Origin: Paludibacteraceae bacterium
GTDB taxonomy: Bacteria > Bacteroidota > Bacteroidia > Bacteroidales > Paludibacteraceae
Assembly (NCBI GenBank): GCA_905233375.1
Contig: CAJOEJ010000012.1
Coordinates: 1 to 63,345, forward strand
Reading direction: 5' to 3'
DNA: 63,345 bases
Below the pieces are notes generated by a model, which worked only from the letters and a program-made list of their open reading frames with translations, had not been told where the DNA came from and did not search any database. Below, piece by piece: positions 43,301-51,472 of this stretch. Numbering within the stretch: position 1 is the first letter of the stretch; the number at the start of each line of letters is the position of its first letter. The translations under genes were made by a program, and so were the position numbers.

Positions 43301-46300
43301 GCCGTTTACCTCATATGTCAGCGTAGAAGCATGCACATACTTGTAGTTATTCCGGATATAGGGGAAGCATACCATGTACCAATGCTCCTGATTGTCACCC
43401 GGAATAACATAATCCACATTCGGTACCAGCAGCGTTGCCTCCTGCTGCTTCGGATCCGGATCAGCCGCATCGTAAACATCGCTGAATCTGGTTCTGAACC
43501 CGAGTTTTTGATCGGTAGTCACCTGGACATAGAGATCCACATCCCCTAATGCGTATATCGCCTGCGCCGGGAAGGTCCGTTTTCTCTCTTCTCCTTTTTT
43601 CACCTTGCGTTGACGATAGTCCTCCAATCCGTATTCCTCCAGCAGATCCACCTCGGAGAGCAGACCCTCATACACCGCCACGCTGACTTTAGCCGTTCCC
43701 GTACCGATATTCTTCGTATAAGCCTTTATACGCTTCCGATACAGGTCCTTGTCTTTCTTCAAGTCGGCGGTATTGATTCTGTACCATATGGACGTCTCTG
43801 CCTGCTGGTTATAGATTTCGCCTATGCGGAAAGGCAGCGCGTCATACCGCGAGTTACCGCTGAACGCTTTTGCCATACCGGATTTGAAACGTATCTTTCC
43901 CACCGCTTCGGCAGGGATGGTGATACGCACGAAAACCGAGTCATGCATACGGATAGCCCGCATGAACAGTTTATAATCCAATGTGTGCGCAAAAGTCTGA
44001 CCGGACTCCACCGTTGCTTTCTGACCGATCATCGTCTCCGTAACGGGGAACGCAAAAGCCGCCTCGATGGTCACATCATATGCCGATGCCCCAATGTTCT
44101 CAATCTGGATTGTAGGCGTATAGGGCTGGTCCTCATTCATCTCATGCAGGTGTGCAATCTCCTCCTTGGGGATGAGATACCATTGTGTAGCCGTCGCCTG
44201 CACCGTGGTTTTGGTTGCATCCAGCAACAGGGTATCCAGCGTTATTCCCTCTCCGGAAACCGGAGTGAAAGGCGCAGCATCCACACGCGCTGCACTGATA
44301 CGCATAGCCGTCGAGCCCTGCAGGTTGATATATACCGCACTATCCGGCAGCAAATACAACGCACTATGCGGGCGGAAGATGGTCTTTACTTCATGCGCCG
44401 CCAACGTGAATGACTGTACCGACGGTGTCTCTTCGTCAGGACAACCGAAAGTCAACTGCCCTACTCCTTTGCATTCCGCGCCGGAGGTATTCTCAATGGT
44501 GAGGTTCAAGTCATCGGTACCCCTCATCACTTCGCACAGATCCACTTTGTACCATAGGTTGGCGTTCGCCGCCTGCGTATTTCCGGAAGTCCAGTTGAAC
44601 GGAATAGCGGATGCACAATTGGTACCTTCCGCTTCCTCGGTCAAACGAATCTGGAGCGCTACATCCTGCGTGGATACAACACACAGATAAATCTCATCCT
44701 GAACGATGTTCTCGAACAAGTTACGCGACAGTTTTTTGCTGAAGGAGCCATTGGCGGCAATCGTCAGGGAGCGCTTCTGGTTCTCGATCTCATCCGGACA
44801 CTCCAGCGACAACTCAGCCGTGATCTTGGCAGCCTTCGAACTGCTCATATTCTGCACAAAGACCGTCGGGAACTTAGCCGCTTGCTCACGCACTTCCTCC
44901 ATATTGATGAGATACCATACGGTATCGCCTGCGTTCTGGCGGACACCTTCCTCCCAGTTGAAGGGCAGGGCATGGAGACACACCGTATCCGGATCCTCGT
45001 TTATGGTAGCCGGCTGGGTCGTAGCCCAGAACTTAATATCCTGACTTGTCTCCAGTCCGATCCATACCGTATCCGACATCATTGCATAGGACGAGAATCC
45101 CAAGGTACGCGAAACCGGCGCGCTGTTCGCAGCCAACGTACGGGTTGTTTCCTGCAAATCGATATACGGGCAGGAGAAAGCGACCGATGCTTTGACCTTG
45201 GCGCTGGCGGAACCTTCGTTCTGCACAAACACCACAATATCCATGAGGTTATCCCGCGCATCAGCTACGTCAATAGCGTACCATTGGGTGGTACGCGCTT
45301 CCTGACGATGACCAGACTCCCAGTTGAAATCGATATTCGTCTTACAAGCCTTACCTTCGCGCACATGCTTGAAGCGACCGTAGAAATGGATCGGCTGGTC
45401 AATCGTGGTGAGCCAATAGATGGTATCTACGTCTTCGCCCAAACCTTCCAGCATATTCTTCTTGTACACCACAATCTCTTCCTGTCCGGCTCCCAACTCG
45501 TACTCGGTGTTGCTGGTACCGTAAGCCGGGAGGTGGAATGCCATCTTCACGCTCACATGCGCTGTGTCCGTACCGTTGTTGCGATAGGTGAACTCCGGCT
45601 CATACTTGGCGAGCGCGTTCATCTCCGCCTTGGTCATCCAGAACAGATAGGTTCCTGCCGCCAGCGGTTCGATTGTATCCGTTACGTGCAAGGGCGTAAG
45701 GCTCATCGTAGCGGGGATAACCGGATCCAGCGGCTGGTCAATCAGTTCCACTTTCATCCGAACAGGCTGCGCGATGTTCTCAATACTGAAATAGAGTTCA
45801 TCGGGTTGCACCCCGTTGATCATACTCTGCGGAATCGTGTCGTAGAGCGACTGTCCTGCCGCCAAGGTGTACGTACGCTTGGTCAAACCGGACGAAGGGC
45901 AGTCCAGAGACTGACCTGCTCTCAGTTCCACTTCACCGGAACCGATATTCGTGATCGTGATACGTGCATCTTTCTTAACGGCATTCTTCGCTGTCGTCAG
46001 ATCCACTTTCCACCATGCGGCATAGCCCTTGGTCTGCGTTGTCTCCACATTCCATTTGAGCGTCTGTGCATCCTTACAGGTCTCATCGAGGTCGGATGCC
46101 TCAAACACCTTTGCACTCAGACGAATCGCTCCGTCCGACACCAAGGTCAGATAGATCTCCGTCTGCTTCATACGAACGAGCATACCTGCGTTCGCGCTGT
46201 AAGATTTGTATTGGTGTGCGGCAATGGTGTAGTCTTTCGACTCTTTCTCACCGGCTACCGTAGCCGTCATACTCACATCCACAGACGCGTCACGGCTCGG

Positions 46301-46510
46301 GTTGGTCATGTACAGGCTGAGCGAGGGGTTATCCTCTTCATAGAGGGGAGCCAGATCGACTCTATACCAGAGCGTTCCGCCCGGGTGTACATTGCCCGTA
46401 TCCCAATCAAAGTCAATGGCATTGGCTTTGGTTGAGCCGTCGTTCCGACCAATACCCATTACCGGGCTGACCAAAACGAATGCAACAATAAATGTTAGTA
46501 ATTTTTTCAT
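40382..46510 (-). CDS. Giant secreted multi-domain surface protein with T9SS-like tail
   Basis: A 2042-residue protein from MKKLLTFIVAFVLVSPVMG, a signal peptide; ATGs up to 46543 are in frame but would lengthen it. About ten modules of 110-140 residues follow. Each opens with a block such as FDWDTGNVHPGGTLWYRVDL or FNWESGHRQEARTTQWY and is beta-rich. Near residue 1610 begin five ~49-residue CDS repeats (ACNSFDWRGKTYTATGTY...GCDS). The last ~80 residues (IRIYTSDGLLQRSY, ADANGFYLVELSND, TTLRYIVK) are a type A T9SS sorting domain. Adhesion or matrix role is likely. It is 17 nt upstream of the barrel gene. Confidence 0.85.
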   Translation of the reverse strand: MKKLLTFIVAFVLVSPVMGIGRNDGSTKANAIDFDWDTGNVHPGGTLWYRVDLAPLYEEDNPSLSLYMTNPSRDASVDVSMTATVAGEKESKDYTIAAHQYKSYSANAGMLVRMKQTEIYLTLVSDGAIRLSAKVFEASDLDETCKDAQTLKWNVETTQTKGYAAWWKVDLTTAKNAVKKDARITITNIGSGEVELRAGQSLDCPSSGLTKRTYTLAAGQSLYDTIPQSMINGVQPDELYFSIENIAQPVRMKVELIDQPLDPVIPATMSLTPLHVTDTIEPLAAGTYLFWMTKAEMNALAKYEPEFTYRNNGTDTAHVSVKMAFHLPAYGTSNTEYELGAGQEEIVVYKKNMLEGLGEDVDTIYWLTTIDQPIHFYGRFKHVREGKACKTNIDFNWESGHRQEARTTQWYAIDVADARDNLMDIVVFVQNEGSASAKVKASVAFSCPYIDLQETTRTLAANSAPVSRTLGFSSYAMMSDTVWIGLETSQDIKFWATTQPATINEDPDTVCLHALPFNWEEGVRQNAGDTVWYLINMEEVREQAAKFPTVFVQNMSSSKAAKITAELSLECPDEIENQKRSLTIAANGSFSKKLSRNLFENIVQDEIYLCVVSTQDVALQIRLTEEAEGTNCASAIPFNWTSGNTQAANANLWYKVDLCEVMRGTDDLNLTIENTSGAECKGVGQLTFGCPDEETPSVQSFTLAAHEVKTIFRPHSALYLLPDSAVYINLQGSTAMRISAARVDAAPFTPVSGEGITLDTLLLDATKTTVQATATQWYLIPKEEIAHLHEMNEDQPYTPTIQIENIGASAYDVTIEAAFAFPVTETMIGQKATVESGQTFAHTLDYKLFMRAIRMHDSVFVRITIPAEAVGKIRFKSGMAKAFSGNSRYDALPFRIGEIYNQQAETSIWYRINTADLKKDKDLYRKRIKAYTKNIGTGTAKVSVAVYEGLLSEVDLLEEYGLEDYRQRKVKKGEERKRTFPAQAIYALGDVDLYVQVTTDQKLGFRTRFSDVYDAADPDPKQQEATLLVPNVDYVIPGDNQEHWYMVCFPYIRNNYKYVHASTLTYEVNGKTTVYTTATLQDTMDCKMPERKRVLNKKGGHYTRTKPLSDLLNSAIKKATKHEFDLTSFQEDFIDEQLRHYISSDSLTGYIRVRTDKDIKVHIYLPQVTGDACNAPMPFDWEHGNVNPAGSDVWYHVKLDSLIVPDTCDLRIHVDNWSTDSTKAIADIYFDCNDPKTTGANYTLEPGEGNHKDIDRDFLSKLGWADMIINYTSDKTSHIWAELIPNAPRQYDYDTVTVYVCQGGSFTDTITGEVVDPVDYSMSWNDTVAWQDGLTMRDSVTTFYIHPLVTPELLSVSDMKLNGLAPMLIQGMQLFADSSNVKLTEYYRNFSDAVDTIIAVDTVYWAEPVYKANGELDVEQENPLDLTSFYTRNQVTDTLLFVLRGGCETVFRTHVVFPVEDFKYVTKKDTICPPMPAVNTDTLASTMTVLDTLNLPRYIDTIVTYYTRTLPELYDEDELWLKPTVTNGAAIDTLFTLRSLKQQFIDDADELTMAVEDAKWQVLDGAEWKDLPYMVAMSATSATMRYVITTECGDELTSGNILYSLSACVPTTGDTTAVACDEFNWHGKNYTTTGLYKDTLVNLAGCDSIVTLDLTIHTSTANDTTVAACNSFDWRGKTYTATGTYKDTIPNVAGCDSVFTLHLTINTPSEGDTTATACDAFEWHGKTYTATGDYIDTIPNVAGCDSVITLHLTVNRSSVSDEVVDACDSYEWRDKTYTVSGIYKDTMPNLAGCDSVMTLNLTIHNSVVATPETYDECNLFVWHGVLYNEEGTHTYYDTLTTIHGCDSVCQLTLTITTPYDTTLSLVHKFGDRLLMINRNEINALPGWQLDSLDNEHPEYVSWYEIDLNGDTTKVWEGYYYTLPSGEPFPDGYSYYAVVDIPASAGAKCGAKGTTETYTIPVKAGAPALIPSLAKPGETIRIIHLNPEKETCIRIYTSDGLLQRSYTAYGEETFVINAADANGFYLVELSNDSMKTTLRYIVK
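40936..41674 (-). repeat. Five ~147-bp CDS repeats in the giant surface protein
   Basis: In-frame units of 49-50 residues with the same plan as those in the gene at 48323-51472: DTT..AC..F.WHGKTYT.TG.Y.DT..N.AGCDS..TL.LTI. Each unit keeps two Cys that could pair. Confidence 0.85.
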
Positions 46511-46555
46511 AAAGTTCAATGTATTCATCATATATACGTTCAAAATTGAATTGCG

Positions 46556-48157
46556 TCATTTTACAGGCCGCCCGAACAAGTCATAATCCTGTCCGTCTCT
46601 GCGGATATACAGGACACCGTCCCGGATGAACTTGCAAGCGTTGGTATGGAACGGCACATCCCGGAGATCCGTATGGTCGATCGGTTCTTCGCCGACCACC
46701 ACCGTCAGGTTGATCCAGCGGGTACATTTATTCTTCTGTGTTTTTACAATCAGCGTATCGCCGTATCCCTTTACCAGTACGCCAAGTCCGGAGTACCAAT
46801 ATCCGGAAGCCGTCATCTGGCTGAGCGGAACGGCGATCGTATCGAACTCCTCTTCCGGTTCCGAGAAACGAATGGTCACGCTGCTTACCGTCCATGTGTC
46901 GGCATCCGCCCAAGCGGAATCGCTAATGACGGTGTCTTTGGAATACGCCACACCGCCGTACGTAATCGTTTTTCCCATACAAACCGTTGTATCCACAACC
47001 GTCTCGCGGGTGACTATATCATGCTTTACATGCACCAGATACCGCTCATCACATTTGGAAACCTGATGAATCGTAAAATCATAATCGCCCCATCCGTTCC
47101 TTGCAATATACTGATTGCGATAGGTGGTCGGCAATTGCGCTGCTTTGAGCAGCAGGGTGTCATACTGCGGTTCCGGTGCTACTATCGTCAGATGATAGGT
47201 AGTCATCGACAATGTATCGCCGGCTTTCAAGAGCGTGTCATTCGGATAAACGGTAGTCTGTGTAAGCACGGTGTCCGTCAGCTGGAGACTCTTGCCCTGA
47301 CAGATGGTGGTATCAATACGCTGCTCGTCCCACAGAATCGTGTTGCGATAGACGATACGTCCCACATATCCGGCGGGATGGGTCACGTGAACAAAGATGC
47401 TGTTTCCCGCCGTCTTGGCGGCTCTCATGCGTACCGGATCCAAGACATAGACACGCAGCGAGTCGGACAAAGTCACATTGGCTATCTCCGGACCAGTACA
47501 CGACCCTTCGGTCAAACGAAGCGTAGCAGGGAAGTTCTTTTTCTGCTTCCAGCGGATGAAACCATTGCCTTTGGCGGAAATATTAGCCGGCTTGAGTTCA
47601 TACACCTCGGTTGTGTCACTGCATACGTATGTCATACGCGGGATCATCGGCAGGATATTCTCGCAAGTGGACAGCGGTCCCTGATCAAACGGATAGCAAT
47701 AGACGGTTCCCGAACCGCCGTTCGGATAGACCTTGATACGCGGTGTGAGGGTTTGTGACATCAGTTGCGCCGTTTCTCCCATCTCGTCCAGTTTCTGGTT
47801 GATGGCAGCCACGTCCATCTCACGCATCTGGTTCGCTCCGACGGTCAGGCTGATGGTCGGCGTCTTGGAACTGCAGAACGCATACACCTCAAAAGTGATC
47901 GAGCTGTTGGCGAACCAATACGCAGAGAGTCCCTGTTTCAAATCATTGACGGTAGAGGAGAACCACATTGTATCCGTCAGTTGCTGTTCCAACGGGAAAC
48001 TGAACACCTGGGATGTCTGGCGACATTCGCAATAGTGCGCCGGATACCCCGGCAACCAACCGTAACAATCATTAGAAGCCTGCGGCGCGCCCTGCTGGGC
48101 GAAGCAAAAGCCTGCTGCCATCAACAGACCAAATACATTCCAAAACCGTTTCATCAT
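46556..48157 (-). CDS. Secreted T9SS-type surface protein
   Basis: A 533-residue protein. The signal peptide is MMKRFWNVFGLLMAAGFCFA. An N-terminal module (CRQTSQVFSFPLEQQLTDTMWFSS) resembles the WY modules of the giant neighbour. Further beta-rich segments include repeated DTTICQGKSLQLTDTVLTQ / DTTVCMGKTITYGGVAYS blocks, and the tail KFIRDGVLYIRRDGQDYDLFGR is the short T9SS sorting form. It lies 45 nt upstream of the giant gene and is the first gene of that transcript. Confidence 0.82.
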   Translation of the reverse strand: MMKRFWNVFGLLMAAGFCFAQQGAPQASNDCYGWLPGYPAHYCECRQTSQVFSFPLEQQLTDTMWFSSTVNDLKQGLSAYWFANSSITFEVYAFCSSKTPTISLTVGANQMREMDVAAINQKLDEMGETAQLMSQTLTPRIKVYPNGGSGTVYCYPFDQGPLSTCENILPMIPRMTYVCSDTTEVYELKPANISAKGNGFIRWKQKKNFPATLRLTEGSCTGPEIANVTLSDSLRVYVLDPVRMRAAKTAGNSIFVHVTHPAGYVGRIVYRNTILWDEQRIDTTICQGKSLQLTDTVLTQTTVYPNDTLLKAGDTLSMTTYHLTIVAPEPQYDTLLLKAAQLPTTYRNQYIARNGWGDYDFTIHQVSKCDERYLVHVKHDIVTRETVVDTTVCMGKTITYGGVAYSKDTVISDSAWADADTWTVSSVTIRFSEPEEEFDTIAVPLSQMTASGYWYSGLGVLVKGYGDTLIVKTQKNKCTRWINLTVVVGEEPIDHTDLRDVPFHTNACKFIRDGVLYIRRDGQDYDLFGRPVK

Positions 48158-48236
48158 CGCTATCTGTTTTTATCGTTATTATATTCCTGTTTACATATGT
48201 AAAGGCATAAAAAAAGCGCCTTTGCACTTTGAGGTG

Positions 48237-48268
48237 CAAAGGTACAAAAAATTTAGGAATACACCAAA
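48237..48268 (-). promoter_or_regulatory. Bacteroidota-type promoter of the surface protein/tsaB/porW string
   Basis: On the minus strand, TACCTTTG (48237-48244) as -7 and TTTG (48265-48268) as -33 are 20 nt apart. The leader of about 75 nt holds two hairpins (TTTGCAC/GTGCAAA and AAAGGC/GCCTTT). Confidence 0.75.
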
Positions 48269-48322
48269 TTTTTATCAACAAAAATGCCCAAAAATTATAT
48301 TTTGCACACTGGACTAACCAAA

Positions 48323-51300
48323 TTAGCGGATTTTGTTGCCCAAAATGGTGTATTTAACGCCTCCCCGGAGAATTATCAACTCGCCGTTTATCAGCATCTT
48401 GTGTCCGGACGTGCCTTCTTCGTTCACGGTCTCCACATCGGTCGGAATATTACTGCGGTACACATGTCCGCAAAGGAACTGCACCTGAAGTGCAATCACT
48501 CCTGCCTCAACCCATTGCGCCTCCTGCTCGGCGGCAAGCATCCGATATGCCGATTCGCCTTCCGGACGATAGCTCCAGTGAATGGACACCACCGGTTCCA
48601 ATCCATCCACATAGTGGGCGTACAGGTTCTGCTCCGCCCTGTGCAGATCGAGCAGCGTACGGCTGCCTTCGCCGCGGACAAATACCCCCTCCATGCTATT
48701 CCATTCATCCGGAGACTCGTAGGAATAAGGCACGTAGCGGCGGATCAAACCATCCGTTACTTTCTCCTCATGCTCGGTATTCAAACCGTGGCAGAAATAA
48801 ACGGTATCGTAGGTCGCACAGTTATCCACAATCGTCAGATACAGCGTCACAACCGAGTCGCATCCGGCTGCATTCGTCAGCGTAAACGAATACTCTCCTG
48901 ACGTCCGATAGGTCTCGCCGTGCCACAGATAGGATACACATGCCTCCCGGGTCTCGCTATCGGTAGTGGGATGGTTCACCGTCAAGTGCAGCGTAGCCGT
49001 CGAGTCACAGCCCGCGACATTCTGCGTAGAATACGTATAATTACCTGATTCCCTGTACCATTGACCGTTCCATTGTACCGAGTCGCATACAGACCGCGTC
49101 TCTTCTCCCGTACTGGGCTGGCTGATCGTCAGATGCAAAATCAATGTCGAATCACAACCGTGACTGTTGGCGCCGGGCATCAGGCGAGAGTAATTACCAC
49201 TGCTGATATAGGTATCGCCGTACCACGTAAACGCATTACATGCCGTAGCCGTTGTGTCCCCCGTTGTCGGTTTATAAATCGTCAGATGCAATGTAACCGT
49301 AGAATCGCAGCCCGCCGCATTCGTCAGCGCGTGCGAATAATCGCCACTGTTCGTGTACGATGCGCCGTACCACGTGAACGACTCGCAGGCTGTTGCCGTC
49401 GTATCGCCGGTCGTCGGGTGGTTGATCGTCAGGTGCAGCGTTACGGTCGAGTCGCAGCCTTCCGTACTGGTCAAGGTAAACGGATAGTCGCCGCTCGAGG
49501 TATAGTTCTGCCCGTGCCAGTCGAACGACTCGCAGGCTGTTGCCGTCGTATCGCCGGTCAGTTGTCGGGAGATGGTCAGGTGCAACGTTACGGTCGAGTC
49601 GCAACCCGCCGCACTGGTCAAGGTAAACGGATAGTCGCCGCTCGAAGTATAGTTCTGACCGTACCAGTGGAACGACTCGCAGGCTGTTGCCGTCGTGTCA
49701 CCTGTCGTCGGATGAGCGATAGTCAGGTGCAGCGTTACAATCGAGTCGCACCCCGCCGCATTTGTCAGCGTCAATGGATAGTCGCCACTTGCGGTATAGT
49801 TCTGCCCGTGCCAGTCGAACGACTCGCAGGCTGTCGCCGTCGTATCGCCTCTGGTCTTGGAAAGAATGGTCAGATGCAGCGTCACGGTCGAGTCGCAACC
49901 GTGAACATTCGTCAGCGTCAACGGATAGTTGCCGCTCGCGGTATAGGTCTGTCCGTGCCAGTCGAACGACTCGCAGGCTGTTGCTGTCGTATCGCCGGTG
50001 GTCACAGGAAGAACCGTCAAGTTCACATAGTGAACTGTATCCATATAGATACCGCCTACCTCCTTTCCTTGGATGGTATCAGAAGCATAGACGCCGCTCT
50101 CTCTATATGACTTACCGTACCAGTCGTAGGGCATGTATGTCTCGCAGAGAGTCCGTTCAAACGTATCCTTCACTTGCAGATGACGGATAGTCAGATCCAA
50201 CGTAATGAGCGAATCACAACCGTCCACCGTGCTTAAGGAATATGCAGGACCTGTCTTAGAGGATGTATAGGTAGTACCGTTAATCCATGTATAACTGTCG
50301 TATGCCGTTACCCGGTCAACGACGTCATAATAGGGATGTCCCACCGTAATGGTTTGTGTCACCACCGAATCGCAGCCGTGAATACTCGTGAAACGGCGCG
50401 TATATGTCCCGCTGTCGTATATCGTTGTATCCCCCCATACATAACTGTCGCATTCCGTTATCGCCGGCAGCGTATTATGACTGGACGGATGAATGGTAAG
50501 ATACAGCGTGACAATGGAGTCACAGCCCGCCACATTCTCAATCGTATCACGATATTCACCCGAGGCGGTATAAGTCTTGCCATGCCAAGTGTACGTATCG
50601 CATTCCTCAATATGCTCTTCGCCGGATGAGGAATGCGGGATGGTCAATGACAATGTCGTTATAGTGCGGTTACCGGCGGAATCATATACCGTATCGGCAT
50701 ACACACCCGTTTCGGTATATTTCTTGCCGTTGTATTGAATGCTGTCGCATCTATTCTCCGCATAACTGTCGTAAGTCGTGGTATGAACCGTCAGATGCAG
50801 CGTATGGGTAAAATCGCATCCGTTTGCATCGTATCTTTGAATTGGAAAATCTCCGCTTTGCTTGTACGTTGTGCCATACCAGCTGATGCTATCCCATACC
50901 ACAGCATTCGTATCGCGGTTCTCCGGCTGCGGATACACCGTCAGGCGCAGCGTGCGGATGGAATCACAACCGGCAGCATTGGTAAACGTGATGGGATAAT
51001 CGCCCGTCGCCGAATACGTTGTACCACGCCATTCGTACGAGCCGCAAGATGTAGCGGTCGTGTCACTGGTGGTCACCAGACATACATGGGGTGCCACATA
51101 GATTTTGGCATTCTCATGTGCTATAATCTCAATAATCCGATCGCTTTCCGCTTCCTCGACAGACCATCTCCATGCGATATGACAGGTGTCAAACACCATC
51201 TGGGCGTCCAGCGTATCGCCCGTCACCAGCGCCATCGGGATAGGTCCGAACGCCGTATCCGCCACGTATGACACCGTCGCCGGCAGGTTATCCGGGGCAA

Positions 51301-51472
51301 TGCGGATATAGTTACTGCCGCTCTGAACCGTCAGAGTTACAGGGGCTGTAATACGCGTTGCTTTATCCGGAGTGATACCTGCGGCGGGCAGGGCATACAT
51401 AACGAATGTGCCTGCCGTCAACAGCAGCATCGTCATTAGCATGCGAACACTATGGCTGGTATCTAATCTCAT
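48323..51472 (-). CDS. Repeat-rich secreted protein with fifteen CDS repeats and T9SS-like tail
   Basis: A 1049-residue protein. After a hydrophobic N-terminus (MLMTMLLLTAGTFVMYALP) and a ~100-residue beta domain, residues 136-886 are fifteen repeats of about 49 residues. The core ones read GDTTATACESFDWHGQNYT then SGDYPLTLTNAAGCDSTVTL. Two Cys per repeat could form a disulphide and make a rod of beta domains. The tail (KMLINGELIILRGGVKYTILG) fits the short T9SS sorting form. The start codon abuts the stop of the gene upstream. A stalk or adhesin is likely. Confidence 0.85.
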   Translation of the reverse strand: MRLDTSHSVRMLMTMLLLTAGTFVMYALPAAGITPDKATRITAPVTLTVQSGSNYIRIAPDNLPATVSYVADTAFGPIPMALVTGDTLDAQMVFDTCHIAWRWSVEEAESDRIIEIIAHENAKIYVAPHVCLVTTSDTTATSCGSYEWRGTTYSATGDYPITFTNAAGCDSIRTLRLTVYPQPENRDTNAVVWDSISWYGTTYKQSGDFPIQRYDANGCDFTHTLHLTVHTTTYDSYAENRCDSIQYNGKKYTETGVYADTVYDSAGNRTITTLSLTIPHSSSGEEHIEECDTYTWHGKTYTASGEYRDTIENVAGCDSIVTLYLTIHPSSHNTLPAITECDSYVWGDTTIYDSGTYTRRFTSIHGCDSVVTQTITVGHPYYDVVDRVTAYDSYTWINGTTYTSSKTGPAYSLSTVDGCDSLITLDLTIRHLQVKDTFERTLCETYMPYDWYGKSYRESGVYASDTIQGKEVGGIYMDTVHYVNLTVLPVTTGDTTATACESFDWHGQTYTASGNYPLTLTNVHGCDSTVTLHLTILSKTRGDTTATACESFDWHGQNYTASGDYPLTLTNAAGCDSIVTLHLTIAHPTTGDTTATACESFHWYGQNYTSSGDYPFTLTSAAGCDSTVTLHLTISRQLTGDTTATACESFDWHGQNYTSSGDYPFTLTSTEGCDSTVTLHLTINHPTTGDTTATACESFTWYGASYTNSGDYSHALTNAAGCDSTVTLHLTIYKPTTGDTTATACNAFTWYGDTYISSGNYSRLMPGANSHGCDSTLILHLTISQPSTGEETRSVCDSVQWNGQWYRESGNYTYSTQNVAGCDSTATLHLTVNHPTTDSETREACVSYLWHGETYRTSGEYSFTLTNAAGCDSVVTLYLTIVDNCATYDTVYFCHGLNTEHEEKVTDGLIRRYVPYSYESPDEWNSMEGVFVRGEGSRTLLDLHRAEQNLYAHYVDGLEPVVSIHWSYRPEGESAYRMLAAEQEAQWVEAGVIALQVQFLCGHVYRSNIPTDVETVNEEGTSGHKMLINGELIILRGGVKYTILGNKIR
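48815..51067 (-). repeat. Fifteen tandem repeats of about 147 bp
   Basis: The five central copies (49262-49996) are nearly identical at DNA level and exactly 147 bp apart: GCAGGC of the same block starts at 49385, 49532 and 49679. Flanking copies are more diverged, as expected from expansion in the middle of an array. Confidence 0.88.

Noticed and set aside
44882..46435. 517-codon plus-strand frame inside the giant surface gene
   Set aside because: The minus-strand frame is continuous, with signal peptide and sorting tail; the other frame lacks domains.
49061..50110. 349-codon plus-strand frame within the 147-bp repeats
   Set aside because: It is the antisense shadow of the repeat array.
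48815..51067. Possible CRISPR-like array of regular repeats
   Set aside because: Units are contiguous 147-bp coding repeats with no unique spacers, and no cas genes are present.
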